64,000 nt of DNA from Rufibacter psychrotolerans (GTDB lineage Bacteria > Bacteroidota > Bacteroidia > Cytophagales > Hymenobacteraceae), in contig NZ_JAFFJV010000001.1 in NCBI RefSeq assembly GCF_016924645.1, positions 310,001 through 374,000 of the forward strand. Direction: 5' to 3'. Every line of letters begins with the position of its first letter. The first letter of the stretch is position 1. Under the pieces are notes generated by a model, which was not told the origin of the DNA, ran no database searches, and worked only from the letters and a program-made list of their open reading frames with translations. A program made the translations under genes and the position numbers. Positions 1-9,203 of the stretch are shown one piece after another.

Positions 1-197
1 TGCCCAGGAAAGCGCGCGGCATACTCCTGGGCAATCTGGGTGCTCTGGTCCTGCGAGCCATCGTCTATGAGCCGGAGCTCCCAGTGGGGGTAATCCTGTT
101 TTAGAACACTTTCCACCGCATCGCGCAGAAAACGCTCCTCGTTCAGGAACGGGATGATCACGGAAACCAGTGGTTGGCTTTTGCTGAAATGGTGCAT
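1..197 (-). CDS. Glycosyltransferase family 2, N-terminal part (cut by window edge)
   Basis: Only about the first 65 codons are inside the window. The translation opens with MHHFSKSQPLVSVIIPFLNE and continues to a LIDDGSQDQST segment, which is the nucleotide-sugar-binding start of a GT2 (GT-A fold) enzyme: the VSVIIPFLNE strand and the DDGS motif. The ATG at 197 is preceded by AGGAGG three bases upstream, an unusually good ribosome site for this phylum, which overlaps the stop of the deacetylase gene. It is the last visible gene of the minus-strand polysaccharide operon and would add a sugar to the exported glycan. Acceptor and donor cannot be inferred. Confidence 0.85.
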   Translation of the reverse strand, partial: MHHFSKSQPLVSVIIPFLNEERFLRDAVESVLKQDYPHWELRLIDDGSQDQSTQIAQEYAARFPG

Positions 198-207
198 ATA
201 CCTCCTG

Positions 208-1236
208 TTAACTCTTAACCAACGCCCAAGCCTTTTTTATTTCGCGGGCAAACACCGCAGGGGACCAGTCTGGTACCTGGAGCCTGCCCATTCTGTACGG
301 GTGCGCCCCTTTGGTCACCACCTGCTCTTCGGTGGTAAAAGCCGCCCTGAAGTTCAGTTTTTCTGCCACCTGCAGCGTCTCTGCGTTGTAGTTGCCGTAA
401 GGGTAGGCCAGCAGGTCTACGGGTTGGCCCGTCAGGACCTGCAGTTGGTGCCGGTTCTGGGCTATTTCCTGCTCCTGGAACGCTTGGGCGTGACACGCCA
501 GGGCGGCATGGTGGACCGTGTGGGCGCCAATGGTAAACAGCCGGTGGGCGGCCAGCTCCTTCAGTTGGGGAACCGACATGCTCACAAAATCTGCCCGCGA
601 GACTGGCGCAGACACCCCGGCCCATTCCCTGATCTTCTGCAGGTGTCTTTCCTGCTCGGTAACGGGCAAGGGTTTGAGGGCTTGCCAGACCTGGAAGAAC
701 AGCCGGGCCCGTTGGCTGGGCGGCGGGGCAAGGCAGGCGTTCCAGGTGGTGTGTTGCTGCCGGAGCGCCTCCGTTAAGTGGGTTTCCCCGGGCAGAGCCG
801 CGCTGATTGTTTCACCCGCTATGGCCTGGGTAAACTGGGCCGGCAAGGTTTGGGCAAACAGGAGCAGGTACTCCAGTTCATCCCACCAGAATTCTTTGGC
901 ACTCCCCAAATTGCCCGTGGAAACAAAGAACGTAGCCGGTATGCCATACTGCTCCAGGAGCGGTTTGGCGGTCAGGAAGTTGTCCAGGTAGCCGTCGTCA
1001 AAGGTGAGGGCAATGCTGTTCTTCTTCAGCGTTCCGCGTTGCACGTTCTCCACCAGCTCCTGTAGCGGCACCATACAGCCCAGGCTCTGCAACACCTGTA
1101 AGTGACCCTCAAAGTGGGCTGGGCTTACGGCAATGTCCCAGATGTCTGCCTCCGGGGCCGCGATGCGGTGGTACATGAGCACCAGTGCCTTGCTTTCAAA
1201 GTACCGTTTATAGAGGCGTTTTAGCGCTGTTTTCAC
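208..1236 (-). CDS. Polysaccharide deacetylase (NodB homology)
   Basis: A 342-residue protein with the three NodB motifs of carbohydrate esterase family 4. TFDDGY at residues 78-83 supplies the catalytic base and a metal-binding Asp, HTVHH at 239-243 the metal-binding histidines, and AYPYGNYN at 277-284 corresponds to motif 3. There is no signal peptide, so it probably acts on a lipid-linked or nascent glycan at the cytoplasmic face. The start is GTG, four bases after the stop of the GT2-methyltransferase gene, so translation is probably coupled. Within the cluster it most likely removes N-acetyl groups from sugars of the surface polysaccharide. The family assignment is firm; the substrate is an inference. 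Confidence 0.9.
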   Translation of the reverse strand: MKTALKRLYKRYFESKALVLMYHRIAAPEADIWDIAVSPAHFEGHLQVLQSLGCMVPLQELVENVQRGTLKKNSIALTFDDGYLDNFLTAKPLLEQYGIPATFFVSTGNLGSAKEFWWDELEYLLLFAQTLPAQFTQAIAGETISAALPGETHLTEALRQQHTTWNACLAPPPSQRARLFFQVWQALKPLPVTEQERHLQKIREWAGVSAPVSRADFVSMSVPQLKELAAHRLFTIGAHTVHHAALACHAQAFQEQEIAQNRHQLQVLTGQPVDLLAYPYGNYNAETLQVAEKLNFRAAFTTEEQVVTKGAHPYRMGRLQVPDWSPAVFAREIKKAWALVKS

Positions 1237-1240
1237 GAAA

Positions 1241-2887
1241 TCAGGCTTTAATCGCTTTTACGGTGTTAATGACCTGGAACTGCGGGTCATACTGGTCCAG
1301 CACTTTCCGGGAGATTTCTGAGCGCCCCATGCCGTAGAGAAAAGCCGAAGCGGCCAGTACGTTCCCGAACGAGCCCACCTCCACCTTGCCGTTGGGGAAA
1401 GACTCCGCCATCATCCTCCGCAATGCCTTGTCGGTAAAAGACCAGTACCAGGTAGAACCCCACTCGTCTTTGTCAATGGAGGTGACGTAAGGCACCGTCA
1501 GGAGCAGGGCGCCCCCGGGTTTGAGGATACGGTGGCAGGTGGCCAGCGCCCCCTTGAAATCATAGATCAGGTGCAGGGTCTGGGTAAGCACAATACAGTC
1601 GAACGAATTGTCAGGGATGTGGGGTGCGGCACTGATATCGCCAATAAGGGTGGCCTTGGGGTTGCCCTCATGCACATGCAGCACATCGCTCCTGGTGACG
1701 CGGCTGCCCCCGTACTGCAGGGTGTACTCGTTGTCCCCAATCTCCAGGACCCTGCCCTTTATACAGGAGGCTTCCTTCTGGAGAAAGTTCTCAATGTAAT
1801 ACCGGTCTACCGGGCCGCCCCGGTCATAGCCAAACTCCCTGCTGAAGGGAGTGGTGCGGCCAAAGTCGCCGAAAACGATGCTGCCCACCGCCGGAAGATG
1901 GCTTTTGTACAGCCCGGCTTTGTGTAACAGTCTCAGCCCGAAGGCCGGAGTTGCTTTTTTTATGAAGGTCTTGATCATGGCGGCTTTCCTAAGCGAGAAT
2001 TTGATGAATAATAAGGGCTGGTGCTTGATGAAGGTGAGGACCTCGGCCGAAGAGAAAGAGTTTTCCCGGGCCGCCTTGTGGTACAGCAGGCGGCAGTAAT
2101 ATTCTTTCCAGATACTTTTTCCCTTGGCAAAAGCCGCCCGCTCCACCGGGGTGGCCAGCTGGTTGTGCTGCCGTTCCAGCACCTGTAAGACGGAGGCCAG
2201 CATGTTGGGGATGTTGCCCGACATGTTGGTGTCATGCAACCGGTAGGCCGCCACTTTGCTGGTATGGTGGGCCACCGGGTACCGGCGCGTGATTTTGAGG
2301 TACAAGTCGTAGTCTTCGCAGCTGCGCAGGGAGTTGTCATACAGGAACTCGTCAAATACCCACCGGCGGTACATGACCGTGGCGTGCATGCCTATGTAGT
2401 TGCCCTGCAGGAGCTGGCGGTAGTGGTGGGAGGGTACTTCCCAGACTTCGTCCTTGCGCAGGCCCTCCTTCTCAAACACCTTGATATGCGCCCCAGACAC
2501 GAAGGCCAGCTTGGGGTCTTGCTGCAGGTACTCCAGGTTTGTGGAGATAGCGCCGGGCAGCAACCAGTCATCTGCGTCCAGAAAGACAAGGAACGCCCCC
2601 TTGGCGTGTTTAATGCCGGTGTTTCTGGCGGCAGACAACCCCTGGTTTACCTGGTAGACGTATTTAACGCCTGGCGTGCTTTCAACTACCTGCCGGGTAT
2701 TGTCCGCAGAGCCGTCATCCACCACAATGATTTCAACGGCGGGGTGGTCCTGCTGCCATACGCTCTGGAACGCTTCCGGCAGGTACTTCGCGTGGTTGTA
2801 ACACGGAATCACCACCGATACTAAAGGCATCGTTAGCTGGTGCTCCTGCGCTGTCTTTTCTGTCTGGATGGAGGCCTGCTGTAGCAT
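1241..2887 (-). CDS. GT2 glycosyltransferase fused to a class I methyltransferase-like domain
   Basis: A 548-residue two-domain protein. Residues about 20-250 form a GT2 domain (VSVVIPCYNHAKYL, then VVDDGSADNT, then LDADDW, a DxD-type metal site). Residues about 330-548 look like a SAM-dependent methyltransferase: RVLEIGDNEYTLQYGG in the motif I position, then DNSFDCIVLTQTLHLI and LKPGGALLLTVP, as in Methyltransf_11-type proteins. The motif I glycine pattern is poor (EIGDNEY instead of ExGxGxG), so cofactor binding is less certain. The first ATG (2887) gives about 20 extra residues before a second ATG at 2830 that starts right at the GT2 strand; either may be used. It probably adds and caps or methylates a sugar of the exported glycan. 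Confidence 0.85.
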   Translation of the reverse strand: MLQQASIQTEKTAQEHQLTMPLVSVVIPCYNHAKYLPEAFQSVWQQDHPAVEIIVVDDGSADNTRQVVESTPGVKYVYQVNQGLSAARNTGIKHAKGAFLVFLDADDWLLPGAISTNLEYLQQDPKLAFVSGAHIKVFEKEGLRKDEVWEVPSHHYRQLLQGNYIGMHATVMYRRWVFDEFLYDNSLRSCEDYDLYLKITRRYPVAHHTSKVAAYRLHDTNMSGNIPNMLASVLQVLERQHNQLATPVERAAFAKGKSIWKEYYCRLLYHKAARENSFSSAEVLTFIKHQPLLFIKFSLRKAAMIKTFIKKATPAFGLRLLHKAGLYKSHLPAVGSIVFGDFGRTTPFSREFGYDRGGPVDRYYIENFLQKEASCIKGRVLEIGDNEYTLQYGGSRVTRSDVLHVHEGNPKATLIGDISAAPHIPDNSFDCIVLTQTLHLIYDFKGALATCHRILKPGGALLLTVPYVTSIDKDEWGSTWYWSFTDKALRRMMAESFPNGKVEVGSFGNVLAASAFLYGMGRSEISRKVLDQYDPQFQVINTVKAIKA

Positions 2888-2916
2888 AGGGTAAGGGCGT
2901 TTGTTACTGGAATAAC

Positions 2917-4230
2917 TTACTGCAAGGAGGTCTTCAGATCAATTGGGGCCAGGGGCGGGGCCATTACCGGCTTCTCCTGCCGGATGGTGGATTTTTTCCG
3001 GTTTCTGAGGTAGAAACTATACCCAGATAGGATCCCCTTGATTTCGGCCCAGAGGGTTCGGTTTCGGTCCTGGTACCTGGGAAACCCTCTTACCACCATC
3101 AAATAGTAGTGTTTAGGGATTACCCTGAACAGGCGCCGCTGGTAATTTGCCGTTGGCACTTGCTGCTGCTGCAGCAGGGCCGCGGTAGTAAAGCCCCGCA
3201 TGTAGTAAAAGATCTGCTTCCGCAGGCCTTTCAGGTCTTTCCTGTGCTCATGGTGCACTACCGCCCTGGGATTGTAGTGAATGGCGTGGCCGTGCGCCAG
3301 AAGCCTGAACCACATCTCAGAATCGCCGCTGCAGCCGGCCGCGCCCACGTCCAGGACCTCATCAAAGTAGCCTACCTCCTCCAGCGCAGACTTCCGGAAG
3401 GCCATGTTGGCGCCCGCCCCGATGTCCCAGACCGGAGGGCCCAGCGTGAGCTGGCTTTGAAAGAAGTGCGCGTCAAAGACCTTGTCCGTGTACCCCCGGT
3501 TGAAGCTCCAGTGTTTCTCAAAAAGGTATTGCGCTTCGGTCTCCAGCTCAGACGCCAGCACCAGGCCTGTCATGGCAGCGGTGCCGGGGTTCTGGAAGGT
3601 GTCCCAGACCTGGTACACCCACAGCGGATGCACCACCACATCATCGTCCAGGTAGGCCACAATGGGGCAACTGGCTTGCTGTATGCCGGTGTTTCTGGCG
3701 ATGTCTAACCCGGCGCGGGGCTCCCGCACGTAGGTAACCTCCCTGAAGGGCTGGGCCACCTTTTGGCTGCTGTCATCTGAGGGGGCATTGTCTACCACAA
3801 TAATTTCCTCCGGCAAGCAGACCAGCGTCTTGAGCTGTTTCAGACATTTCTGCAGTTGTTTGGGCCGGTTCCTGGTACAGATGACCACCGAAACGGGAAC
3901 CTGCGCCGGCACTGGTGCTGCCGTGTGAGGCTCCATAATAGGCTCCAGGCAATTCTTCCATTCCTGAAAGTTTTTGGCTAGCAGGGCTTGCTCCCAGGCC
4001 AGGGAGCTGGTATTGTAGCGCTCAATGGCAGGTTTAATGGCCTGGAGCAGTTGGGCGTAGTACCGGGCTTCAGAAGTAAGCGCGTTAGGGCCCAGGATCA
4101 GATGCCCCAGGGGCAGGTTCTTCCACCAGAACACCAGGTAATTTCCCTGGTTCTTGCCCAGCAGGGGCGGCACCGAGATGGACTTGTCCAGCGAAAGGTG
4201 GGTGATATGATAGGGCCAATGCTTGTTCAT
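2917..4230 (-). CDS. Glycosyltransferase family 2
   Basis: A protein of about 437 residues. An N-terminal region of about 115 residues without clear motifs is followed by a GT2 domain: VPVSVVICTRNRPKQLQKCL, EIIVVDNAPSDD, RAGLDIARNTGI and AYLDDDVVVHP with the DDD metal-binding motif. The segment GAGANMAFRKSALEEVGYFDE is the usual GT2 acceptor-side block. I chose the ATG at 4230, which is 22 bases after the ATPase stop. A TTG at 4260 would extend the protein by ten residues and overlap the ATPase gene. It lies in the polysaccharide export operon and probably elongates the glycan. Confidence 0.9.
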   Translation of the reverse strand: MNKHWPYHITHLSLDKSISVPPLLGKNQGNYLVFWWKNLPLGHLILGPNALTSEARYYAQLLQAIKPAIERYNTSSLAWEQALLAKNFQEWKNCLEPIMEPHTAAPVPAQVPVSVVICTRNRPKQLQKCLKQLKTLVCLPEEIIVVDNAPSDDSSQKVAQPFREVTYVREPRAGLDIARNTGIQQASCPIVAYLDDDVVVHPLWVYQVWDTFQNPGTAAMTGLVLASELETEAQYLFEKHWSFNRGYTDKVFDAHFFQSQLTLGPPVWDIGAGANMAFRKSALEEVGYFDEVLDVGAAGCSGDSEMWFRLLAHGHAIHYNPRAVVHHEHRKDLKGLRKQIFYYMRGFTTAALLQQQQVPTANYQRRLFRVIPKHYYLMVVRGFPRYQDRNRTLWAEIKGILSGYSFYLRNRKKSTIRQEKPVMAPPLAPIDLKTSLQ

Positions 4231-4252
4231 GGGGCGTGCGTAAATTGATGGG

Positions 4253-5530
4253 CTAAACAAGTTCTGGGAGGGTCTGTTCTATCCTGAAGGGAAGCTTGGG
4301 CCTCACGGAGCCCATCCATTTCCCAAACCATTTAATGTCTCCCCTGAAGTCTTCCAGTTCAAAAGACAGGCACTCCTCAAAGTAAAACAGGTCAAGCGAC
4401 GTGTCTTTCACAATGATGAGGGAAATGTAGTAAGAGCCGTCGTTGAGCAGGTTGCCCGGTATGAGGCACTCGCCCTCCACCAAGCCTTTCTGGCACTGAA
4501 TGGAAGGGGAGGGAACGTCAAAAATGCATTCGCCCCCGTAGGAGAACAGGTGCAGCCCCACGCTTAACTCCTGGTCTTCCGCCAGGTTCCAGAACTGGAA
4601 CTTGACAGTGATGGGAGTGCGGATGTCCAGGGGGGCGCCCGGGTGGTCAAGGTGCGGAATCAGCTCCAGTTTGCTGAACCTGATCAGGTCGTTGCCGGGG
4701 GCCGTTGCAGGGGTATCCCATTCCTGTTTGAGCATGTTCTTCTGCACCTTGCTGATGTACTTGTTCACCACGGCGGTTACGTCGCCTATTTCCTGCAGGC
4801 GGCCTTTGTCCAGCCACAGGGCTTTGTTGCACAGGTTGTTGACGGCCTGCATGGAGTGGCTCACAAACAGGATGGTTCGGCCGTGCCCGTGCGACACTTC
4901 GCGCATTTTGCCCAGGCACTTTTTCTGGAACTCGGCATCGCCCACGGCCAGAACCTCATCCACAATAAGGATATCTGGTTCCAGGTGGGCCGCCACCGCA
5001 AACGCCAGCCGCACGTACATGCCCGAGGAGTAGCGCTTCACCGGCGTATCAATGAACTTCTCAATGCCAGAGAAGGCCACGATCTCATCAAACTTGCTCT
5101 TGATCTCGGGTTTGCTCATGCCCAGGATGTAGCCGCTGATGTAGATGTTCTCCCGGCCGGTCAGCTCCTGGTGAAAGCCTGTTCCTACCTCCAGCAGGCT
5201 GCTGATCTTTCCTCTGCCCCTCACGTACCCCTGGGTGGGGCGCACAATGCGGGAGATGATTTTGAGCAGAGTAGATTTACCCGAGCCGTTGCTGCCAATA
5301 ATGCCCAGGGCATCTCCCTGGTCAACCCCAAAATTAACGTCGCGCAGAGCCCACAGGAATTGCCTATCGTTGGCGGGGGCGTCGTCTTGCAGGTCAAAAA
5401 AGGGATCGTGCTTCTTGAGCACCGAGGAGTTCCACCAGCGCTGCAGGTCTTGCCTGAGAGAGCCCGTGCCAATGGTGCCCAGCTTGTATAGCTTTGATAG
5501 GTTCTCAACTTCTATGATGGTATTGGCCAT
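4253..5530 (-). CDS. wzt: ABC transporter ATP-binding protein for polysaccharide export (Wzt type)
   Basis: A 425-residue ATPase of the O-antigen/teichoic-acid exporter class. Walker A is GSNGSGKST (residues 79-87), the ABC signature YSSGM (167-171), Walker B ILIVDE (187-192) and the switch histidine H225. The VDEVLAVGD block typical of Wzt/TagH follows. Residues about 275-425 form an extra C-terminal beta-rich domain like the Wzt carbohydrate-binding domain, which in characterised systems recognises a terminal modification of the finished polymer. That fits the methyltransferase domain encoded two genes downstream. It starts 11 bases after the permease gene, so the two are surely co-expressed. 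It acts at the inner-membrane cytoplasmic face. Confidence 0.93.
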   Translation of the reverse strand: MANTIIEVENLSKLYKLGTIGTGSLRQDLQRWWNSSVLKKHDPFFDLQDDAPANDRQFLWALRDVNFGVDQGDALGIIGSNGSGKSTLLKIISRIVRPTQGYVRGRGKISSLLEVGTGFHQELTGRENIYISGYILGMSKPEIKSKFDEIVAFSGIEKFIDTPVKRYSSGMYVRLAFAVAAHLEPDILIVDEVLAVGDAEFQKKCLGKMREVSHGHGRTILFVSHSMQAVNNLCNKALWLDKGRLQEIGDVTAVVNKYISKVQKNMLKQEWDTPATAPGNDLIRFSKLELIPHLDHPGAPLDIRTPITVKFQFWNLAEDQELSVGLHLFSYGGECIFDVPSPSIQCQKGLVEGECLIPGNLLNDGSYYISLIIVKDTSLDLFYFEECLSFELEDFRGDIKWFGKWMGSVRPKLPFRIEQTLPELV

Positions 5531-5541
5531 GCCGCTTGCGC

Positions 5542-6384
5542 TTAAACAATGTCTATGAGTTTATCGCCCTGCTTGTTGAACACCAGGGTAGCCGCCAGCA
5601 AACTGATGGCGGCAAAACTTACGCTGTAGAGAAGGCCGGGCACCGTCACGGTTCCTTCACCAAGCAGGGCATACCGGAAAAGCTCAAACAAGGGCGTGAG
5701 CGGGTTTATCTCCACCAGCCAACGGACTTTCTCCGGCACCGCCCCCATCGGGTAAATAACCGGGGTAATGAACATGAACAGGCGCACTCCCAGGCTGATG
5801 AAGTTCACCAGGTCACGGTATTTGGCGGTGACCACAGAGCAGAACAGACCCAACGCCAAACCTATGGCGCCAATCACCACAATGATGGCGGGCAGGGTGA
5901 GGAGCAGAGGCGTTACCGGCAGGGGCATATCCCTGAAGAGCCAGTAGTACACCATGACTAGGACGAGCAGGAACAGCTGCATCAGGAACCGCAGGAAGTG
6001 GGTGCTCACCACCGAGATAGGCATCACCAGCCGGGGAAAATACACCTTGCTGAAGATGTGGGCGTTTTCTTTAAAGGTAAAGGCCGTGCCGGAGAAGCTG
6101 TCGTTGAACAGGTTCCACAGCACGATGCCCGAGAAGTAAAACAAGAGGGGCGGAATGGAGCCCGTGGGAATCCCCACCACCTTACCGAACACCACCACAT
6201 AGGTAATCAGCGTCATGATGGGTTGGATCAGGATCCAGACCGGACCAAGCACGGTTTGCTGGTAGTTTAACAGAAACTCACGCCTGATCAGGCTGGCCAC
6301 CAAGTGCCGGTAGCTCCACAGTTCTTTCAGATTCCACCCCCAGTAGCTGGTTTTGCTACTTATTTCCCAATGATTCTCCTGCAT
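5542..6384 (-). CDS. wzm: ABC-2 type permease for polysaccharide export (Wzm type)
   Basis: A 280-residue integral membrane protein with about six hydrophobic segments. The N-terminal block LVASLIRREFLLNYQQTVLG, followed by GPVWILIQPIMTL, is the cytoplasmic interface helix of O-antigen exporter permeases, and the NPLTPLFELFRYALLGEG block near residue 245 is a hallmark of the ABC2_membrane family. It is the first gene of the minus-strand operon and should form the inner-membrane channel with the downstream ATPase to export a lipid-linked glycan. The length is normal for the family (about 260-290). Confidence 0.93.
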   Translation of the reverse strand: MQENHWEISSKTSYWGWNLKELWSYRHLVASLIRREFLLNYQQTVLGPVWILIQPIMTLITYVVVFGKVVGIPTGSIPPLLFYFSGIVLWNLFNDSFSGTAFTFKENAHIFSKVYFPRLVMPISVVSTHFLRFLMQLFLLVLVMVYYWLFRDMPLPVTPLLLTLPAIIVVIGAIGLALGLFCSVVTAKYRDLVNFISLGVRLFMFITPVIYPMGAVPEKVRWLVEINPLTPLFELFRYALLGEGTVTVPGLLYSVSFAAISLLAATLVFNKQGDKLIDIV

Positions 6385-7118
6385 TCCTGGCTAAGATTGA
6401 ATATGATGCGCTGCTTGGTCTAAGAATTAGCACGGCAAGACCCGCAGGTAGTTAGTACCTTATGGTTAAAGGGCAGGCCGGCTGCAGCCAGCGGCTGAGG
6501 CTCCAAGTTGAGGATGAAGCGTTTCCATCTACTTTAGAAGCGCTTACGGCACTGCTGCTCCTTCGGGAAATACCTAGTTAAAATCGTGCCTTTGCTTGTA
6601 TAAGTGATAGTTTAGATTAAATTAATTACAAATTAATAACGAAGGTGTTCTTGAGAAAGAACAGCATAGGGTAAAAAAAGCCCATAATGCATCGTTAAAG
6701 GTGGTTTTTGGTATTTATACGGCCGGGTAAAAGCGGATACAGTTTCAAGATGGTACTCCTGCAAGGAAATGGAAGCGGAGGCGACTTATGTTCAAAATGA
6801 ACTTATTTTCCCAATTTGAGACAAGCCTGCGGTAGGAGGAAGGTGCTGCCGGTCCGGCGGTTTAGAGGGAATTTAGGGAAAACAGGCCCAAAACAGGGTG
6901 GGAGCATTCTGAGGGTACACTCCTGTCCTAAACTTTCATGCCAAGGACCCTTCTACAAAAACTGGCGTTTGCTCCAACTCAGGCGCTGCCCCAGGCTGGG
7001 CCCTTGTCCATTTTGCTACCCCTGCCGCATTTCCTGTAAGGGCCTGTCCCACTTTGGCTGCCAAGAATGTGCCCTGCTTGTCCGCCTACTTAGCTGCCGG
7101 TTCAGAAACATCCTCCCT
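6385..7118. other. Long intergenic region upstream of the polysaccharide operon
   Basis: 734 bases with no convincing gene. The part next to the permease (about 6385-6700) is locally AT-rich and should hold the promoter of the polysaccharide operon, but I see no exact TAnnTTTG element on the minus strand. One P36 repeat lies at 6860-6894. An open frame at 6816-7184 on the plus strand has no recognisable motif, a skewed Cys/Arg/Leu composition, contains the repeat and overlaps the response-regulator gene, so I do not call it. Confidence 0.6.
6860..6894. repeat. P36 palindromic repeat
   Basis: 35 nt; the right half GGAAAACAGGCCCAAAAC is canonical and the left half (GTTTAGAGGGAATTTAG) is degenerate, so only part of the stem can form. 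It lies about 225 bases beyond the end of the response-regulator gene. Confidence 0.7.
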
Positions 7119-7673
7119 CTAACTCTGGCGCGGGCCGGCCTGGTCGCCGGTGCCGTCCCTGAGCAGGCAGCCCTCAGCTTTTAAGGCTTCTATCTCCCTT
7201 TCCAGCTCCTCTATCCTGGCCTTCAGTTCGGCAATAAGGGTGGCATTGGCCCGGCGGGCTTTCAATTCTTCCACTGCTTGCTGCATCATGCGCACCATGG
7301 CTTCCTTGTCCCAGGGCTTCATGATGTACCGGTATACGTTGGCGTTGTTGATGGCGTCTAAGATGGCATTGGTATCTGGGTAGCCGGAAACTATGATCCG
7401 GACGGCGTCTTTGTGCTCAGGAAGGTTCTTCAGGAACTGAACGCCCGACATCTTGGGCATCCGTTGGTCCACAATTACAATAAGGATGTCTTCAGCGTTG
7501 ATGATGCGTAAGCCTTCTTCCCCCGACATGGCGGTAAAAACCTTGAAGTACCGCCGAAAGGTGGATTTAAAAACAACATTATTGTCTTCCTGGTCATCTA
7601 CGTAGAGGATGCTTGGTTTCTCTGGTCCCTCCGGAGTAGGTGTAACAGTTTGGTGGGTGGTAATGTCCTGCAT
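7119..7673 (-). CDS. Response regulator with C-terminal coiled coil, no DNA-binding domain
   Basis: A 184-residue protein. Residues 20-135 are a receiver domain: acidic pair D26-D27, phospho-acceptor D69 in VIVDQRMPKMSG, S96 in the Thr/Ser switch position and K119 in YIMKPWD. Residues about 136-170 (ELKARRANATLIAELKARIE and onward) have strong heptad character and should form a coiled coil. No output domain follows, so it probably signals by protein contact, for example to a kinase or phosphatase encoded elsewhere. The VSGYPD...YRYIMKPW layout is common in receivers attached to HD-GYP or adenylate-cyclase outputs; here that output is absent. It is an isolated gene. Confidence 0.9.
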   Translation of the reverse strand: MQDITTHQTVTPTPEGPEKPSILYVDDQEDNNVVFKSTFRRYFKVFTAMSGEEGLRIINAEDILIVIVDQRMPKMSGVQFLKNLPEHKDAVRIIVSGYPDTNAILDAINNANVYRYIMKPWDKEAMVRMMQQAVEELKARRANATLIAELKARIEELEREIEALKAEGCLLRDGTGDQAGPRQS

Positions 7674-8420
7674 GGAGTGCTATGTTGTACAGTATGGTAT
7701 ATCAATAGGGGGTAATGTCTTTGCGTATAATGTAGTGTATAGTCTTAAACACTTTCCAGGATAGCCCATGGGTGTTACCGGGCATGGGCTGTTGGCCTGC
7801 GCCGGTGCACCCTCTTACAGAAGGGGAGCCTCTGGGTAAGACCCCAGTGCCAACCAGCAGTGGGACAGCCGCTAACTCCCTTAAAAACTCCTGCACCCGG
7901 GACAAAGCTTGGAGGAAAGGTCCTTATCCCGTTAAAGTGTATCAAAGTTAAGTATAATCTGATATAATATTAATTATAATAACTAACTTTTTGTAAACAT
8001 AAGTAAAATAAATATTGATTTTGTTCTATGAAGCTGTGGCGCTGACTGGATAAAAGCGATAGGATTGCCAAGATAGGAGGGAAATATAAAGAGAAGAGAT
8101 GCGAAGTTTATGGGGCCTGTAACCGCCTGCTGGCATTTGCGCCCCTTCAGCTAACCCAATCTGTGCCAGAAATAGAAGGAAGCCACAGCTGCCTGCTGCA
8201 AGCCTGCCCCGTTTGACTGTGGCGGGCGAGAAGGGGCTCTCATAGGGGGCGAGAAGGGCAGGTCATCACCCACTGGAACTCCAACAAAAGCGGTACAGAA
8301 GAGCACCTGCCTCAACTTCAGGGCACCTGATCTAGGGGAAGTATGGCACCTTAGTGGGCAACAGCATGGAAATCTCCGGTTTTAGGGCCGTTTTTCACCA
8401 AACAGCCCCAAAACAGAGAG
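7674..8420. other. Long intergenic region, AT-rich core
   Basis: 747 bases without a supported gene. Positions about 7940-8030 are strikingly AT-rich for this genome (runs such as GATATAATATTAATTATAAT), about 270 bases upstream of the response-regulator start; this may be its promoter region. Near 8225-8265 the string GGGCGAGAAGGG occurs twice in direct orientation. A P36 repeat closes the region at 8379-8414. Small open frames here (for example 7702-7905, minus) show no protein-like features. Confidence 0.55.
8379..8414. repeat. P36 palindromic repeat
   Basis: 36 nt with left half GTTTTAGGGCCGTTTTTC and right half CCAAACAGCCCCAAAAC. It begins six bases after the stop of the small membrane protein gene (minus strand), a position that would suit a transcription terminator. 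Confidence 0.85.
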
Positions 8421-8936
8421 TTAGTTGGGCCTCAGGAACTGGAAGAACAGCAGCCCCAGCAGGATAAAAGCCGCCACAATAATGTGCGGGATAAGGGTAA
8501 TGCCGCCTGTCCGCTGCAGCGAGGCCGCCGCCAACTCCTCGTTGGGTTGTTGCGCAAGTACTTTGGTCACCTTCGCCCGGGCCTGCCGCAGGTACAGCCA
8601 GTTGCCCACAAAGCCCAGAAAGGTGCTCCAGAGAATGGTGAACGCATTGTTCACCAACGTGGTGGTGCTTTGGTTCAGCCCCAGGGCTTTGGTCAGGTTT
8701 TCTACCAGCAGCGAGAGCACCACGATCAGCACCATGGCCAGCAGGGCCTCTTTGTAGAGCTTTCGGTACAGCATCCAGAAAATCCCGAAAAAGAAAGCCC
8801 CTATGTTAAACGTGAACCTGGTGCCCTGCCGGTACTGCGCCAGTTTGTGCAAATAGTACTCGGCGTCGCTGCCAAAATAAACGCGGTAGTATTCTTCTTC
8901 AAGGTCGTTGTCGGGGGGCAGTTGGTGGGGTAACAT
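8421..8936 (-). CDS. DUF2628-like small membrane protein
   Basis: 171 residues. A soluble N-terminal part (about 1-45, ending in YYLHKLAQYRQG) is followed by FTFNIGAFFFGIFWMLYRKL, the hallmark of the DUF2628 family, and then by three to four hydrophobic segments (about 46-62, 65-85, 95-118 and 150-168). The function of the family is unknown; it is an inner-membrane protein. It stands alone between non-coding regions and is followed directly by a P36 repeat. Confidence 0.8.
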   Translation of the reverse strand: MLPHQLPPDNDLEEEYYRVYFGSDAEYYLHKLAQYRQGTRFTFNIGAFFFGIFWMLYRKLYKEALLAMVLIVVLSLLVENLTKALGLNQSTTTLVNNAFTILWSTFLGFVGNWLYLRQARAKVTKVLAQQPNEELAAASLQRTGGITLIPHIIVAAFILLGLLFFQFLRPN

Positions 8937-9023
8937 AACGCGTAGTTTGGGTGAGAGGCTGTACCAGCGCCTAAAGATAACAGACGCCTCCCATTCTGCG
9001 GTGCCCCCGTGGCTGAATTGCCC

Positions 9024-9059
9024 GTTTTAGGCCGCTTTTATAAAAAGTAGCCCGGCAGC
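9024..9059. repeat. Degenerate P36-like sequence
   Basis: Starts GTTTTAGGCCGCTTTTAT, but the right half is poorly kept (AAAAAGTAGCCCGG). It lies between divergent genes. It may be a decayed copy or chance similarity. Confidence 0.3.
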
Positions 9060-9203
9060 CGCTCGCCTCCGGGGCCGGGTACGCTCCGGAGGCGAGCGTC
9101 TGCCGGCGCCTCCCCACGCCAGCGGACGCCCCAATTTTTTTCCCGCCCGGGACCAGATAAATTCAAACGGAGCCCGTACACGCTCTGTGATGATTGTACA
9201 ACC

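Noticed and set aside
154..777. Plus-strand reading frame opposite the deacetylase gene
   Set aside because: It is the shadow of a clear NodB-family gene; no motif of its own.
4231..4260. TTG start for the GT2 gene overlapping the ATPase stop
   Set aside because: Possible but no ribosome site is seen; the ATG at 4230 gives a normal start.
6816..7184. 122-codon plus-strand frame
   Set aside because: Contains a P36 repeat, overlaps the response-regulator 3' end and has Cys/Arg/Leu-heavy composition without motifs.
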